Assembly: GCA_964371035.1 (NCBI GenBank)
Contig: CAYJLG010000011.1
Coordinates: 1-64,000 of the forward strand
Source: UBA1535 sp964371035
GTDB lineage: Bacteria; Bacillota; Clostridia; Tissierellales; Sedimentibacteraceae
DNA length: 64,000 nucleotides
Direction of reading: 5' to 3'
Shown: positions 36,124 through 45,306 of the stretch, one piece after another
Layout of the letters: each line of letters begins with the position of its first letter
Numbering within the stretch: position 1 is the first letter of the stretch
The notes under the pieces: generated by a model
Database searches by the model: none
Seen by the model: the letters and a program-made list of their open reading frames with translations, nothing else
What the model was told of the DNA's origin: nothing
Translations under genes and position numbers: made by a program

Positions 36124-37266
36124 TTATATTTTATAAAATTTTTCAACTGCATTTTTTTTAGTAAGCAGGATTCCCGAGCTTACAGCAGATAGTGGAGCAA
36201 CACTTACGAGTCCAAAGCTTCCAATTATAGTATCCAATATCTCTGCTGATATGTATTTATAATTCAATATGTTGTCAATAGGTGTGCCCTGAGCCATAAA
36301 AACCATGAGCAACGAAACATATCCTCCCGAATATGCCAAAAGTAAAGTAGTAGTCATGGTTCCCATTGTAGCTCTACCAACGTTCATCCCGCTTTTTATA
36401 GCTTCTATAGTTGTGATGTCGGGTTTTTTTTCTATGACTTCATTGACAGCTGCTGTTATGTCAACCGCTATATCCATTATAGCTCCCGATGAACCTATAA
36501 AAATCCCCGCGATAAATATTTGAGTCAGGTTTAAATTGTGAAATCCGCTGTATAATAGACTTTCGGAGTTTGGCATTATAGCTCCGTTTAGCATGAATAA
36601 ATCTGTAAATACAATTCCCATAATGAGTGTCACCAAAAGCCCTACTATAGATCCCGATGTAGCCGCCAGCATCATCTTGTCAAATCCAAACACTAAGGAT
36701 ATGATAATGACAGTCAGCACAGATGTGATGAGAAATCCTATCAAAATAGGATTTAGTCCATTTAAATAAGAAGGTATTAATATTTTCCAAATCATTAAGA
36801 TAGTTATGGCAAAACTAAGTATTGCTCTCACGCCCGTCTTTCCCGCAACAATTATTAAAAACACAGCAAACATTGCTACGAGAATCAGTTGAACATCTAT
36901 CCTGTAATGATCTATCATCGAAACAGACATCACTTCATCTCCTTGATAGCTGATTAACACAAAAGCTTCATCTCCGACTTCAAATATCTTGTCATTTTCC
37001 AAAGAACCGTTTAGCATATTGTATCCTGTGACGATTTCGCCTTTAAACTTGCCGTCTGTCAATTCAAGTTCACAAGTCTGATCTCCTGTAGCCACCACTC
37101 CTATTTGTACTATATTGTCATTATCTACAGATAAAACTTTAGCTACGCTCCTGTCTTTGTCCTTATAGTTTATAGCTTCTTCATAGCCTGTCGGAATAAT
37201 TAAAAGTATGGCGAGAATTACTGCGCTCACTATTACGGCTAAATTGATTTTTGATGTATTTTTCAT
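36124..37266 (-). CDS. YibE/F-like multi-spanning membrane protein
   Basis: 380 residues starting MKNTSKINLAV behind GGAG. One N-terminal helix, an extracytoplasmic beta-rich part (about 35-115), then seven helices including FIGSSGAIMDIAVDITAAVNE and GRATMGTMTTTLLLAYSGG, which are hallmarks of the YibE/F family. Function not established; a transport role has been suggested. Probably cotranscribed with galE. Confidence 0.85.
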   Translation of the reverse strand: MKNTSKINLAVIVSAVILAILLIIPTGYEEAINYKDKDRSVAKVLSVDNDNIVQIGVVATGDQTCELELTDGKFKGEIVTGYNMLNGSLENDKIFEVGDEAFVLISYQGDEVMSVSMIDHYRIDVQLILVAMFAVFLIIVAGKTGVRAILSFAITILMIWKILIPSYLNGLNPILIGFLITSVLTVIIISLVFGFDKMMLAATSGSIVGLLVTLIMGIVFTDLFMLNGAIMPNSESLLYSGFHNLNLTQIFIAGIFIGSSGAIMDIAVDITAAVNEVIEKKPDITTIEAIKSGMNVGRATMGTMTTTLLLAYSGGYVSLLMVFMAQGTPIDNILNYKYISAEILDTIIGSFGLVSVAPLSAVSSGILLTKKNAVEKFYKI

Positions 37267-37302
37267 ATGATCTCCAAAGTTAAAATTCAAAAAAATAGTT
37301 AA

Positions 37303-37357
37303 AGTGGCAAATTAAATTTGCCACAAAGGGGAGGGAGGGACAAAATTAATTGTCCCA
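37303..37357 (-). terminator. double hairpin behind the alkaline phosphatase gene
   Basis: Two perfect hairpins: 37304-37324 (GTGGCAAA/TTTGCCAC), followed on the minus strand by a T-rich tail, and 37337-37356 (GGGACA.../...TGTCCC). The first is the better terminator. Confidence 0.7.
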
Positions 37358-37380
37358 AAATTATGTCATCTCGATATAAA

Positions 37381-38907
37381 TTACTTAATGTTTAAAAGCT
37401 CAGCAAGACTTTCATAGATTTCTGTATTGTCGTAGAATCCATCGAATAAATCTGAACCTACTCCTTGTGCATAAGTCCCTACAGTAGTACCTGTGTGTGA
37501 GTAAGAAGTAAAATCAATTCCTGATTTGTTGTTTAGTATATGAATTACAGTCACTGTCAAAGGATCGTATCCGCCGTAAATATCAGATGCTTCTTCAGGA
37601 TGATATGAGCCACCGTTTACTGAAACTTCATAAGCTGCTCTTATTTTTTCTACTTCATAATCAGTCATTATGAGTTTTGAACCCTCAGGCATCGTGTAGT
37701 CAGAAGCTACGCTAAGTCCGAAGAAAGATTTAATGTCTTGTAATACAGTTTCAAAAGGTGTTTTTTCTGCTTTGTATTTTTCTGTATATTCTGCTTCGAA
37801 TACATCATATGAACCTGATTGATTTTCTAATAAGTCAAGGAAAGTGTCATAAGCTGTGCCCGCATATCCAATAGTAAGTCCGCCTGTTTCGTGATCTCCT
37901 GTCACTACAATCAGAGTTTCTTCCGGATGTTCTTCGTAAAATTCATATGCTTCTTTAATAGCATTGTCGAAGGCTATAGTGTCTGAAATAGAAGCTTTTG
38001 CGTCATTAGCATGACATGCCCAGTCAATTTTTCCTGCTTCAACCATCATGAAGAAACCATCTTCATTGTCCAATACTTCAATTCCTTTTTCTACATAATC
38101 GGCAAGTGCCCACATATCTTCTTCTCTGTCGTTTTCATAAGGAAGCGCTCCACCATTAGTGTCTTCGCCTATTATTATAACTTTTCCGTCTCTTGAAGTT
38201 ATATCTTCCGCAGCATCTTGATCTTCTAAAACAACTTCATATCCCGCTTCTTCTGCTAATTCATATAAATTTTCTAAATCTTTGTTTTTTCCTGTAGGCT
38301 GATTTAACGCTCCACCCGCAAAATAATCAAAATCTGATTCTATCAATTCTAAGCCTATCTCATAGTAATTGTTTCTTGATACATTGTGTGCGTAATATGC
38401 AGCGGGAGTAGCGTGATTTAAAGTGACGCTCGATACCACTCCTATTTTGTAATCATGCTGCTCTTTAAGTTTTTCAGCTATAGTTTCATATTCAACAGTA
38501 AATGTCTCATCCATGTTGATAGTTCCGCTGTATGTCTTCTTGCCCGTCGCTAGCGAAGTCGCTGTAGATGCAGAATCGGGGTTGAAAGATGTAGAGTCAT
38601 AAGTTGTGGTGATGCCTACCGAGTCGTAATCCATAAAGCTCAATCTGTTTTCGCTTTTTAGTATTGATGCTTCAGGATCATTTGCAAGTGCGTCTAAATA
38701 ATAGTTTGTAAGCTGTGTTTGTGAGTGGCTCATACCATCTCCCACAAACATGAATACATATTTTGGCATTTCATAAGATTCTTTATCCGAATTTGTTTGA
38801 GCCGATACTTCTTTAGTCCCTAATAGTGATATTGAGCCGATACCTGTAACTAGCACAGTCGATGCAAGTGCTATTGATAATGCTTTTTTAACTAAATTAC
38901 TTTTCAT
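37381..38907 (-). CDS. phoA: secreted alkaline phosphatase
   Basis: 508 residues starting MKSNLVKKALSIALAS behind GGAGG; a signal peptide ends near VSAQ (about 38). Metal and catalytic segments: FVGDGMS, the phospho-acceptor Ser in PDSASTATSLATG, KIDWACHAND, VTGDHETGGLT and SYSHTGTTV. It releases phosphate from monoesters outside the cell with two Zn and one Mg. The neighbouring ECF sigma operon suggests possible control, but this is inference; gene name by family. Confidence 0.92.
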   Translation of the reverse strand: MKSNLVKKALSIALASTVLVTGIGSISLLGTKEVSAQTNSDKESYEMPKYVFMFVGDGMSHSQTQLTNYYLDALANDPEASILKSENRLSFMDYDSVGITTTYDSTSFNPDSASTATSLATGKKTYSGTINMDETFTVEYETIAEKLKEQHDYKIGVVSSVTLNHATPAAYYAHNVSRNNYYEIGLELIESDFDYFAGGALNQPTGKNKDLENLYELAEEAGYEVVLEDQDAAEDITSRDGKVIIIGEDTNGGALPYENDREEDMWALADYVEKGIEVLDNEDGFFMMVEAGKIDWACHANDAKASISDTIAFDNAIKEAYEFYEEHPEETLIVVTGDHETGGLTIGYAGTAYDTFLDLLENQSGSYDVFEAEYTEKYKAEKTPFETVLQDIKSFFGLSVASDYTMPEGSKLIMTDYEVEKIRAAYEVSVNGGSYHPEEASDIYGGYDPLTVTVIHILNNKSGIDFTSYSHTGTTVGTYAQGVGSDLFDGFYDNTEIYESLAELLNIK

Positions 38908-39006
38908 TAAAGTCCTCCAAAGGTTTTGTTTTAAGATATGACAAAAGAATATCACAACAAATTGACCCAAAAAGCACTTTTTAGTAAAAATTTTGTTTAG
39001 AATGTG

Positions 39007-40779
39007 TTAATTATTTTCGCTTTGTGTTATCTCCATAAAATAATGCTCTGTGTTTACATCTAAAACTACTTCTGTGACTCCGTTTTGCAAGTCAAAACCG
39101 AAGTTTTGATTGACTATTTCTATAGACGCATCGCCTGATATCTCTGCTGTTATAGTTTCAAAATTTAAGTTGCTTCCAAGCTTAGTCGCTAAATCATAAC
39201 CTTGCAAATCCTGGTCATCCGAACCAGAACCATAAAAATTGTAACTTGGTGCCTTTTGCATATCGGCATTTATCTCAACAGAACTGTTAGCTGGAATTGT
39301 GACTTCAAATTCTAGATATACGACTCTATCCATAGTGCGGGCTTCTGATATATAATCTTCTAACATGTTTGCGTCGTATCTTTCTGCCTGTTTTTCTGAA
39401 AACAAACCATAGCTGTAAAACATTTCATACAAGGCTTCATCAAACATTTCTTGTGTGACATTTTGAAATATTTCTTTATCTTTATTTCCTGTGTCAGCCG
39501 CATTGAGTGAAAATCTTTCTTCTAAATCTATATAACTATCCGGAAAGTCATCGCTAAAATTGTCAAATGAGTTAAAGGAATATTCTGTGACTACCGAAAG
39601 CACATTATCAAGGGTAGTTTCATATCTTTTTACTGTAGCGCTCACATCGTCTAATTCATTGCCTTTGTCTGTCGCACCATTTTTGTATCCCTGCAAAGAA
39701 TATTCTTCTATATCTTCTCCTATCACTATCACAAAATTGTGCTCATAGTAATCTCTGTGATCTTTGTCGGGTACACTAAAACTGACACCCATATGATCTT
39801 CTGAATAACTCCCTCCATCAAATCCGAAAGTCAATACATCGGTTTTTGAGTGGTCAATATCAAAAGATATTTCAAAATGTGCTGCGGGATATTCTTCTTC
39901 CTGTGGTGATTCAAAATCTGAAAATGCATAAACAGTGACGGGAAGCTCCGGTATTTCTTCTAAAATCAACGCATTTTCAAAATATGTACCGTCATTTAAA
40001 AGTTCTTTGTATTCTTCAAAGCTTGAAATATATCTGAGATTGTAGCTTCCTTCTTCTCTGTCGCCTCCTACACCCATAAAACTTCCCGAATAATTGCCAA
40101 AATATGTGGAATAATCAGTTATTTCGTTGCCGTCAACACTCAATTTAGGGGCAAGTTTATCTAAATCTAATAGATCAGAAACAAAAGGATAATATAGTGT
40201 CATATCTTGTGATTCTGTAGAATTATTAGTCAAAATATAGCTGTCCGTCACAGTGCTTCCTCTCACGCCCACATCATTTTCATCTTCGTAAGAAAAGTCA
40301 TAGTTTATGCTTCGATCTACCGATATATGATCTGCATCGTAGTTTTCTTGTGTCGAAGTAAGCGGGAAAACTGGCCCTGCATATGACATAAATGTGCTCG
40401 CTACATTTCCTGTGCCCTCACTGCTAGCACCATCAGAACCGGCACCTGAACTTGAACCTCCTCCCATTCTGAAATCTAGTCGAGACAGCAAAAATGACGA
40501 AACTAAAATCAAAGCACAGCATACAGTTGCAAATTTGAAATATCTTTTGCCAAACAGTCCTCTCAAAAATGATTTTTTCCGAGAGTTGTCACCATATAAA
40601 CTGTTTGTATCAACATTTTTTTCTTTTACATTATTAAATCTTTGATCAGCATAGTTTGTCTGATTTGTTTTTGATAATTGCTGTTCAAATGATTCAAGTT
40701 TTTTGTGAGTCTCTTCCACAAATTCGTCTTTCACATCGGTGATAGCTTCAAACAGTTTTTCTTCTTTATTGTAGCTCAT
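39007..40779 (-). CDS. anti-sigma-like membrane protein with large extracellular part
   Basis: 590 residues: a charged cytoplasmic region (1-78) including a possible coiled coil, one membrane helix (about 81-99), a Gly/Ser linker (104-128), then about 460 extracellular residues, Asp/Glu/Tyr-rich. It starts inside the end of the ECF sigma gene (ATGA overlap), the usual place of a membrane anti-sigma factor. No zinc anti-sigma motif was seen, and the exported part matches no family I recognise. Role as sigma antagonist is inferred from position and topology. Confidence 0.65.
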   Translation of the reverse strand: MSYNKEEKLFEAITDVKDEFVEETHKKLESFEQQLSKTNQTNYADQRFNNVKEKNVDTNSLYGDNSRKKSFLRGLFGKRYFKFATVCCALILVSSFLLSRLDFRMGGGSSSGAGSDGASSEGTGNVASTFMSYAGPVFPLTSTQENYDADHISVDRSINYDFSYEDENDVGVRGSTVTDSYILTNNSTESQDMTLYYPFVSDLLDLDKLAPKLSVDGNEITDYSTYFGNYSGSFMGVGGDREEGSYNLRYISSFEEYKELLNDGTYFENALILEEIPELPVTVYAFSDFESPQEEEYPAAHFEISFDIDHSKTDVLTFGFDGGSYSEDHMGVSFSVPDKDHRDYYEHNFVIVIGEDIEEYSLQGYKNGATDKGNELDDVSATVKRYETTLDNVLSVVTEYSFNSFDNFSDDFPDSYIDLEERFSLNAADTGNKDKEIFQNVTQEMFDEALYEMFYSYGLFSEKQAERYDANMLEDYISEARTMDRVVYLEFEVTIPANSSVEINADMQKAPSYNFYGSGSDDQDLQGYDLATKLGSNLNFETITAEISGDASIEIVNQNFGFDLQNGVTEVVLDVNTEHYFMEITQSENN

Positions 40780-41354
40780 AAATATACACCCTCCTTTTCG
40801 AGATGTGTTTTAAGTTTTTGTCTTATGCGAAATAGTTTTAGAGTGAGATTTTTGGATGTTAGTTTATATATACTTGCTATATCTTTTATATTTTCGCCAA
40901 ACCAGTACCTCATCATAAACATTTCCCTGTCTTCTCTAGGCAAATTTTCGAGCCAAGCATCAATAATATCTTTTAGCATCTTCATCTCTGTTTCTTCTGA
41001 AACTGTCGATTGTGAAGGTATGCAGTCTGAAAGTTCTGACAGCAAAATATCAGTCTCTGATTCTCCACCTCTTTTTTTTGCTTTATTGTAGCGAAATCTG
41101 TCTATAGATAAATTTCTTGCTACTTTACTAAGATATGCGCTCAAAATTCGAGGCATATCGGGAGGTATGCGAGTCCATGCTCTTTCATATGTGTCATTTT
41201 TGGCTTCTTCGCTATCTTCTTTGCTTCTTAAGATATTAAAGGCGATCTTAAAAATCAACTTTCCGTATTTTTTGTCCGTTTCAGATATCGCCATCTCATC
41301 TCTAAGGTTATAAAGTTCAATTATTTTATCATCATCAATCAATGTATTGTTCAA
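40776..41354 (-). CDS. ECF-type RNA polymerase sigma factor
   Basis: 192 residues with a TTG start after AAAGGAGG. Region 2 is visible as YGKLIFKIAFNILRSKEDSEEAKNDTYERAW and LSAYLSKVARNLSIDRFR; region 4 as LPREDREMFMMRYWFGENIKDIA followed by a helix-turn-helix ending LFRIRQKLKTHLEKEG. Region 3 is absent, as in ECF factors. Coupled to the membrane protein downstream. A good ECF-type promoter lies 38 bp upstream, pointing to autoregulation. Confidence 0.92.
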   Translation of the reverse strand: MNNTLIDDDKIIELYNLRDEMAISETDKKYGKLIFKIAFNILRSKEDSEEAKNDTYERAWTRIPPDMPRILSAYLSKVARNLSIDRFRYNKAKKRGGESETDILLSELSDCIPSQSTVSEETEMKMLKDIIDAWLENLPREDREMFMMRYWFGENIKDIASIYKLTSKNLTLKLFRIRQKLKTHLEKEGVYL

Positions 41355-41392
41355 AATGAGCCTCCTTTTCTTATTACCTTATTCATAATAAT

Positions 41393-41420
41393 AAGACGTA
41401 AAAAATGCCAATATATTTCA
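41393..41420 (-). promoter_or_regulatory. ECF-type promoter of the sigma operon
   Basis: Minus strand: TGAAAT (41415-41420), a 16-bp spacer with a T-run, CGTCTT (41393-41398). This is close to the general ECF pattern TGAAAC-N16-CGTC. Confidence 0.6.
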
Positions 41421-41548
41421 ATTTATATATAATTGTTTGTCATACATATATATTATATCTAAAATCATCGAACAGCAAGATATTTTATATGGGTGAAATT
41501 ATAACGGATTAGACTAAAAATATTTTACCAATCAAAGCTATTTGTGAT

Positions 41549-41662
41549 AAAAATAGGGCTGTTGAGAAATTTTTAATTTTGAAACAACCCCAAGAAGTTA
41601 GACCTAAGAAACTAACTTTTTGGGGTCGGATCATTTTTAATTTCTTAACAGTCTTATTTTTG
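41549..41662. repeat. nested double palindrome
   Basis: An outer imperfect stem (AAAATAGGGCTGTTGAGAAA with AATTTCTTAACAGTCTTATT) encloses a second hairpin (CCCCAAGAAGTTAG with CTAACTTTTTGGGG). It lies between the sigma gene's upstream region and the response regulator's 3' end. It could be a large terminator for the two-component operon or a small repeat element. The remaining parts of the gap (41421-41548, 41663-41787) show nothing. Confidence 0.6.
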
Positions 41663-41787
41663 TAAATACTGTATTATCTACTATCGCAACCTTAAAAAAT
41701 ATTGATACTTGTTGCACTGTGATTTGATAATTTTACCTCTATGGATGATATTTTTTGTTGAATTTTCGGAGCACTATTCAAATATAT

Positions 41788-42486
41788 TCACACATTCCTA
41801 ACTTTAAACTTATATCCGGCACCCCACACTGTAACTATATGTTGAGGGTCTCTAAAATCTTTTTCTATCTTCTTTCTTATCCTGTTTATGTGCACCGCAA
41901 CCGTTGCATCGTATCCGATTGCGTCTTGCCCCCATATCTTTTCATATAAATATTCTCTTGAAAAAACCATATCGGGATTAAGCATAAGAAAATGCAAAAG
42001 TTCAAATTCTTTACTTTTCAGTTCTATTTCTTCATCACCCGCAAGCACGCTGTAGGAATTAGGATTTAGTGTAATATCACCAATTTTAATCTCTTGCCTT
42101 GCCTCACTTGCTCCGCCTTTAAGCCTTTGATAGCGCGAAAGATGTGTTTTAATTCTTGCAATAAGTACCTGAGGTGAAAATGGTTTTTCCACATAATCGT
42201 CCGCACCAAGTCCAAGACCTCTAATTTTGTCAATATCTTCTTGCCTTGCTGTCACCATAATGATAGGAATATCGAGTTCTTCACGAATTTTTTTGCATAC
42301 AGTAAAGCCGTCTACTTTCGGCAACATAAGGTCAAGCACGATTAGGTCATACTCTTTCGATAATGCCATTTTTATGCCCTTTTCACCGTCAAATGCTATA
42401 TCTGCGGAAAATCCGCTTATTTCGAGATAATCTTTTTCTATCTCGGCAATCGCAGTATCATCTTCAATAATCAATATCTTTTGCAT
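41788..42486 (-). CDS. OmpR/PhoB-type response regulator
   Basis: 232 residues. The receiver domain has EDD near the start, the phospho-acceptor Asp in DLIVLDLMLPKVDG (about residue 51), Thr in MVTAR and Lys in VEKPFSP; the C-terminal winged helix ends AVHINRIRKKIEKD ... VWGAGYKF. It immediately follows the kinase gene and is the last gene of the operon. Confidence 0.95.
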   Translation of the reverse strand: MQKILIIEDDTAIAEIEKDYLEISGFSADIAFDGEKGIKMALSKEYDLIVLDLMLPKVDGFTVCKKIREELDIPIIMVTARQEDIDKIRGLGLGADDYVEKPFSPQVLIARIKTHLSRYQRLKGGASEARQEIKIGDITLNPNSYSVLAGDEEIELKSKEFELLHFLMLNPDMVFSREYLYEKIWGQDAIGYDATVAVHINRIRKKIEKDFRDPQHIVTVWGAGYKFKVRNV

Positions 42487-43904
42487 TATATCCCTCGCTT
42501 TACTAATGTGATATAAATTCCCAAACCACCGTTTTTTAGATTTTCGGCACGAATATCACCTTCCATATTACTCACTAATTTTTTAACAATGGCAAGTCCT
42601 ATTCCACTGCCTTTGTCCGTCTGCTGTCTTGCTTCATCATCACGATAAAACATATCAAACAATTTTAACAGAGCATTTTCGGAAACTCCAGGACCGTCAT
42701 CACAAAGTGATAACTCTACACTGTCTGCTTTTTCATTTATGGTAATATGTAAATGTCCTTGCTTTTTAAGTTTATATTTAAGACTATTATCCGCAATGTT
42801 TGTGAGGACTGTTTTAAGATGTTCTATATCCACAAAAGCTGTGATGGGAGAAGTCGAAACAGTTATATCCAGCCCTGAGAGTTTATATTCTTCTGACCAA
42901 TCTGTCAAAAACTTTTCGATTACCTCATCTATTCTTACATCATTCATATCAAGTGAGAATTTTTCCATATCAGTCTTTGAAAACAATATGATTTGTGAAA
43001 TCATCTTTTGTATCGTTTCAGATTTTGTCTTTATTGTTTCAAGATATTTTTTCTGCATAGTAGGAGTCGTTGCCACTCCGTCCAATAATCCCTCAACATA
43101 AGCCTGTATTGCTGTGAGTGGTGTGCGCAAATCGTGAGTAACACCGATTAAAAACTCTTTTCTGTTTTCCTCATACCGTAATTCAAGCTCTTTGGCTTCT
43201 TGCAGTTTAGACAACATTTCATTAAAACTTGTAATTACCTTTGCAAATTCATCATTTCCTCTATAATCAAGTCTGACATCAAGATTTCCGCTTTGAAGCT
43301 CTGTCACTCCGTCCGTGAGTATTGATAAAGGTTCGTTGATTTTTTTGAAGATAAATTTCATCAAAAATCTATTTGTTAAGAATATAAATCCACCACCGAT
43401 AATAATAAAAATCACACGAAAAAACAACATAGAATTAGGCATCTGATGCATCGATTCACTTTGTGAATAGAAAAAATATATGTTATAATTTTTTTCGTTT
43501 ACATCAGCACTTCTTTTGTACAAACTACGCTCACCACTTGATACTGATGTTAATACTTCGCTATTATCAAGTGTTTCAAGTAATTTTTCATCATTTAATG
43601 AAAGAGGAGATAGGTTGTATATTTCCTGTCCGTTTTCTTTGATGTAAATTTCAAATTTACTGTAATGGTGTCTTTGTAAAGCCCCTTCTAAATCGTCGGT
43701 GGTGTATCCGTCTTCTTTCAAAATTTCCGAAATATATTCAGTTGTTTCGTCTAAGGCAATATTCATATATTCCACATTTAAAAAATTGAAGTTCTCCATA
43801 TTGCCGAAACTCATATAAATTGCACCTAAGATAGAGCCAACAAACATGATAGAGAGGATACCCATAAACACATTTGACAAAAATATTCTTTTTTTAAGTG
43901 ACAT
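42486..43904 (-). CDS. sensor histidine kinase
   Basis: 472 residues: helix 1 (about 9-31), an extracellular sensor region (about 35-155), helix 2, HAMP linker (to about 235), HisKA with phospho-acceptor His in THDLRTPLTAIQAYVEG, and ATPase boxes NIADNSLKYK, LCDDGPGV and GSGIGLAIVKKLV. Its stop overlaps the regulator start by 1 bp. Partner of the response regulator. Confidence 0.95.
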   Translation of the reverse strand: MSLKKRIFLSNVFMGILSIMFVGSILGAIYMSFGNMENFNFLNVEYMNIALDETTEYISEILKEDGYTTDDLEGALQRHHYSKFEIYIKENGQEIYNLSPLSLNDEKLLETLDNSEVLTSVSSGERSLYKRSADVNEKNYNIYFFYSQSESMHQMPNSMLFFRVIFIIIGGGFIFLTNRFLMKFIFKKINEPLSILTDGVTELQSGNLDVRLDYRGNDEFAKVITSFNEMLSKLQEAKELELRYEENRKEFLIGVTHDLRTPLTAIQAYVEGLLDGVATTPTMQKKYLETIKTKSETIQKMISQIILFSKTDMEKFSLDMNDVRIDEVIEKFLTDWSEEYKLSGLDITVSTSPITAFVDIEHLKTVLTNIADNSLKYKLKKQGHLHITINEKADSVELSLCDDGPGVSENALLKLFDMFYRDDEARQQTDKGSGIGLAIVKKLVSNMEGDIRAENLKNGGLGIYITLVKRGI

Positions 43905-43989
43905 ATTTAATATTTACCCTCCCATCGTATAAATATATGATACCACAAAGGTGTCATCAATGGCCAATGACATCTTTGTGGTGGTTGTT

Positions 43990-44253
43990 TTAGTGTCTAC
44001 TCCTACATCTGCCTCTATTAAAACGAGGATTTGAATTATCGAAGTTATCATATTTTTCGTCGAAATGCTCTCTGTCGTATTCTTTGCAGTTTACCTGTCT
44101 GCCCGAGAAAGTAGTTGATACGCTATCCATTGCATACGCTCGTACTTCCGATATTCCACCTTTCATTGCAATACCGCTACCAACTAAAACTCCACCGACA
44201 ACAAGCAACATGACCGCAGTTGTAATTACTTTTTTTGCGCTTTTCATCATCAT
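43990..44253 (-). CDS. small exported protein of a two-component operon
   Basis: 87 residues. One N-terminal hydrophobic segment (about 9-30: VITTAVMLLVVGGVLVGSGIAM) and a short, charged, Arg/Asn/Asp-rich exterior ending CRSRH. Six bp after the membrane-protein gene and 85 bp before the kinase gene; possibly a sensed ligand or accessory to the kinase. No family recognised. Confidence 0.55.
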   Translation of the reverse strand: MMMKSAKKVITTAVMLLVVGGVLVGSGIAMKGGISEVRAYAMDSVSTTFSGRQVNCKEYDREHFDEKYDNFDNSNPRFNRGRCRSRH

Positions 44254-44258
44254 ACCTC

Positions 44259-44963
44259 CTATTTCGACACTACTTTTTTAACAAAAGTGTATTCCCATTT
44301 TATCAGTTGCGGCAAGAAATAATATACGATTACAGCTATTGCAAGTACCATTACCGCACCGCCTAAAACCATAACTGCAATTGCAACATCTTGAGTAAAC
44401 ATAAATGTCGAAAAACCGAAAAGGGCGATCGTTATTATTCCCAAGAAAACGCTGCGAATAGTGATCATACTTGTTACACCGAATAAAAGCAGACTGCCGA
44501 TTATTTTTAATATTGTTTTAGGACCATTCCATTTAATCGATTTCATAAGATCTTTAATTTTTACATATAGTTGTTTGTAAAAATTCGGCAATCGTTTAAT
44601 ACCCAAAAACAGTATTGCCACACATACTACCGTTACACCCAAAAGCATAAAACCAGAAACACTGCCCGTAGCAAATGCAGGAATTGCCATAATCATAGAT
44701 TTAAGAGCTATTCCTCCGACAATTAGTAGGGCAAATGCCGGAATTAACAAAAACATAATTGTTACGAGTGCTGACATAATACTTGCTATTCCTATTCCTG
44801 CGGTAAGCGGTATAGTAAAAGGTGCTGTAATCAACAGTAATACTGAGATAATAGCAGGATGTATTTTTTTGCAACTGCACTGTTTGCTGTGCTCTGTTTG
44901 TGCCGATTGCGGGGTTTTTGTATCCTTTTCTTCAAAGGACGTTGTGTTTGTTTCTTTACACAT
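44259..44963 (-). CDS. multi-spanning membrane protein heading a two-component operon
   Basis: 234 residues. The cytoplasmic start is polar with a Cys pair (QCSCKK, about 30-34); five or six helices follow. DUF1700-like by general appearance, not certain. Ribosome site ATGGAGG. First gene behind four phased TTAAACT boxes, so part of the system's own regulon. Confidence 0.55.
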   Translation of the reverse strand: MCKETNTTSFEEKDTKTPQSAQTEHSKQCSCKKIHPAIISVLLLITAPFTIPLTAGIGIASIMSALVTIMFLLIPAFALLIVGGIALKSMIMAIPAFATGSVSGFMLLGVTVVCVAILFLGIKRLPNFYKQLYVKIKDLMKSIKWNGPKTILKIIGSLLLFGVTSMITIRSVFLGIITIALFGFSTFMFTQDVAIAVMVLGGAVMVLAIAVIVYYFLPQLIKWEYTFVKKVVSK

Positions 44964-45010
44964 AATAATCTACCTCCATAAAATTGTTGCGTCTTTTATC
45001 TGACAAGTAG

Positions 45011-45087
45011 ATTATATCAAGTAGGCTTAAACTGCGTTCGCTCTTTTATTAAACTAAATATAAAAAAGTTTAAACTATTTTTAAACT
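45011..45087 (-). promoter_or_regulatory. promoter with four phased response-regulator boxes
   Basis: On the plus strand TTAAACT occurs at 45027, 45049, 45070 and 45081: spacings 22, 21 and 11 bp, that is, whole helical turns on one DNA face. On the coding (minus) strand the boxes read AGTTTAA and precede a TATAAT -10 box (45011-45016) lacking a good -35. This is the usual layout of an OmpR-class activated promoter, here in front of the operon that encodes such a regulator. Confidence 0.6.
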
Positions 45088-45157
45088 GAAGACAATATCT
45101 TGATATGTGACATATTATTTTACTACGAAAAAATGCACATTACAATAATTTTCATAG

Positions 45158-45246
45158 AAAATCCTCTCTTTTAATACCGAAGGTATATTTCATATCTCGC
45201 AGAGATATTTCATCCGAACGAAGTGAGGATTTAATTGAAAAAATAG
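45158..45246. repeat. palindromic repeat, copy A
   Basis: AAAATCCTCTC at one end and GAGGATTTAATTGAAAA at the other, enclosing short palindromes (ATACCGAAGGTAT, ATATCTCGCAGAGATAT) separated by TTTCAT. Almost identical to 47489-47595, in the same orientation. Confidence 0.85.
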
Positions 45247-45306
45247 ATGTCATTAGTTATTTTTGAAACATGTAATAATGTGTCTGAACTATCACAGTTA
45301 TATTTT

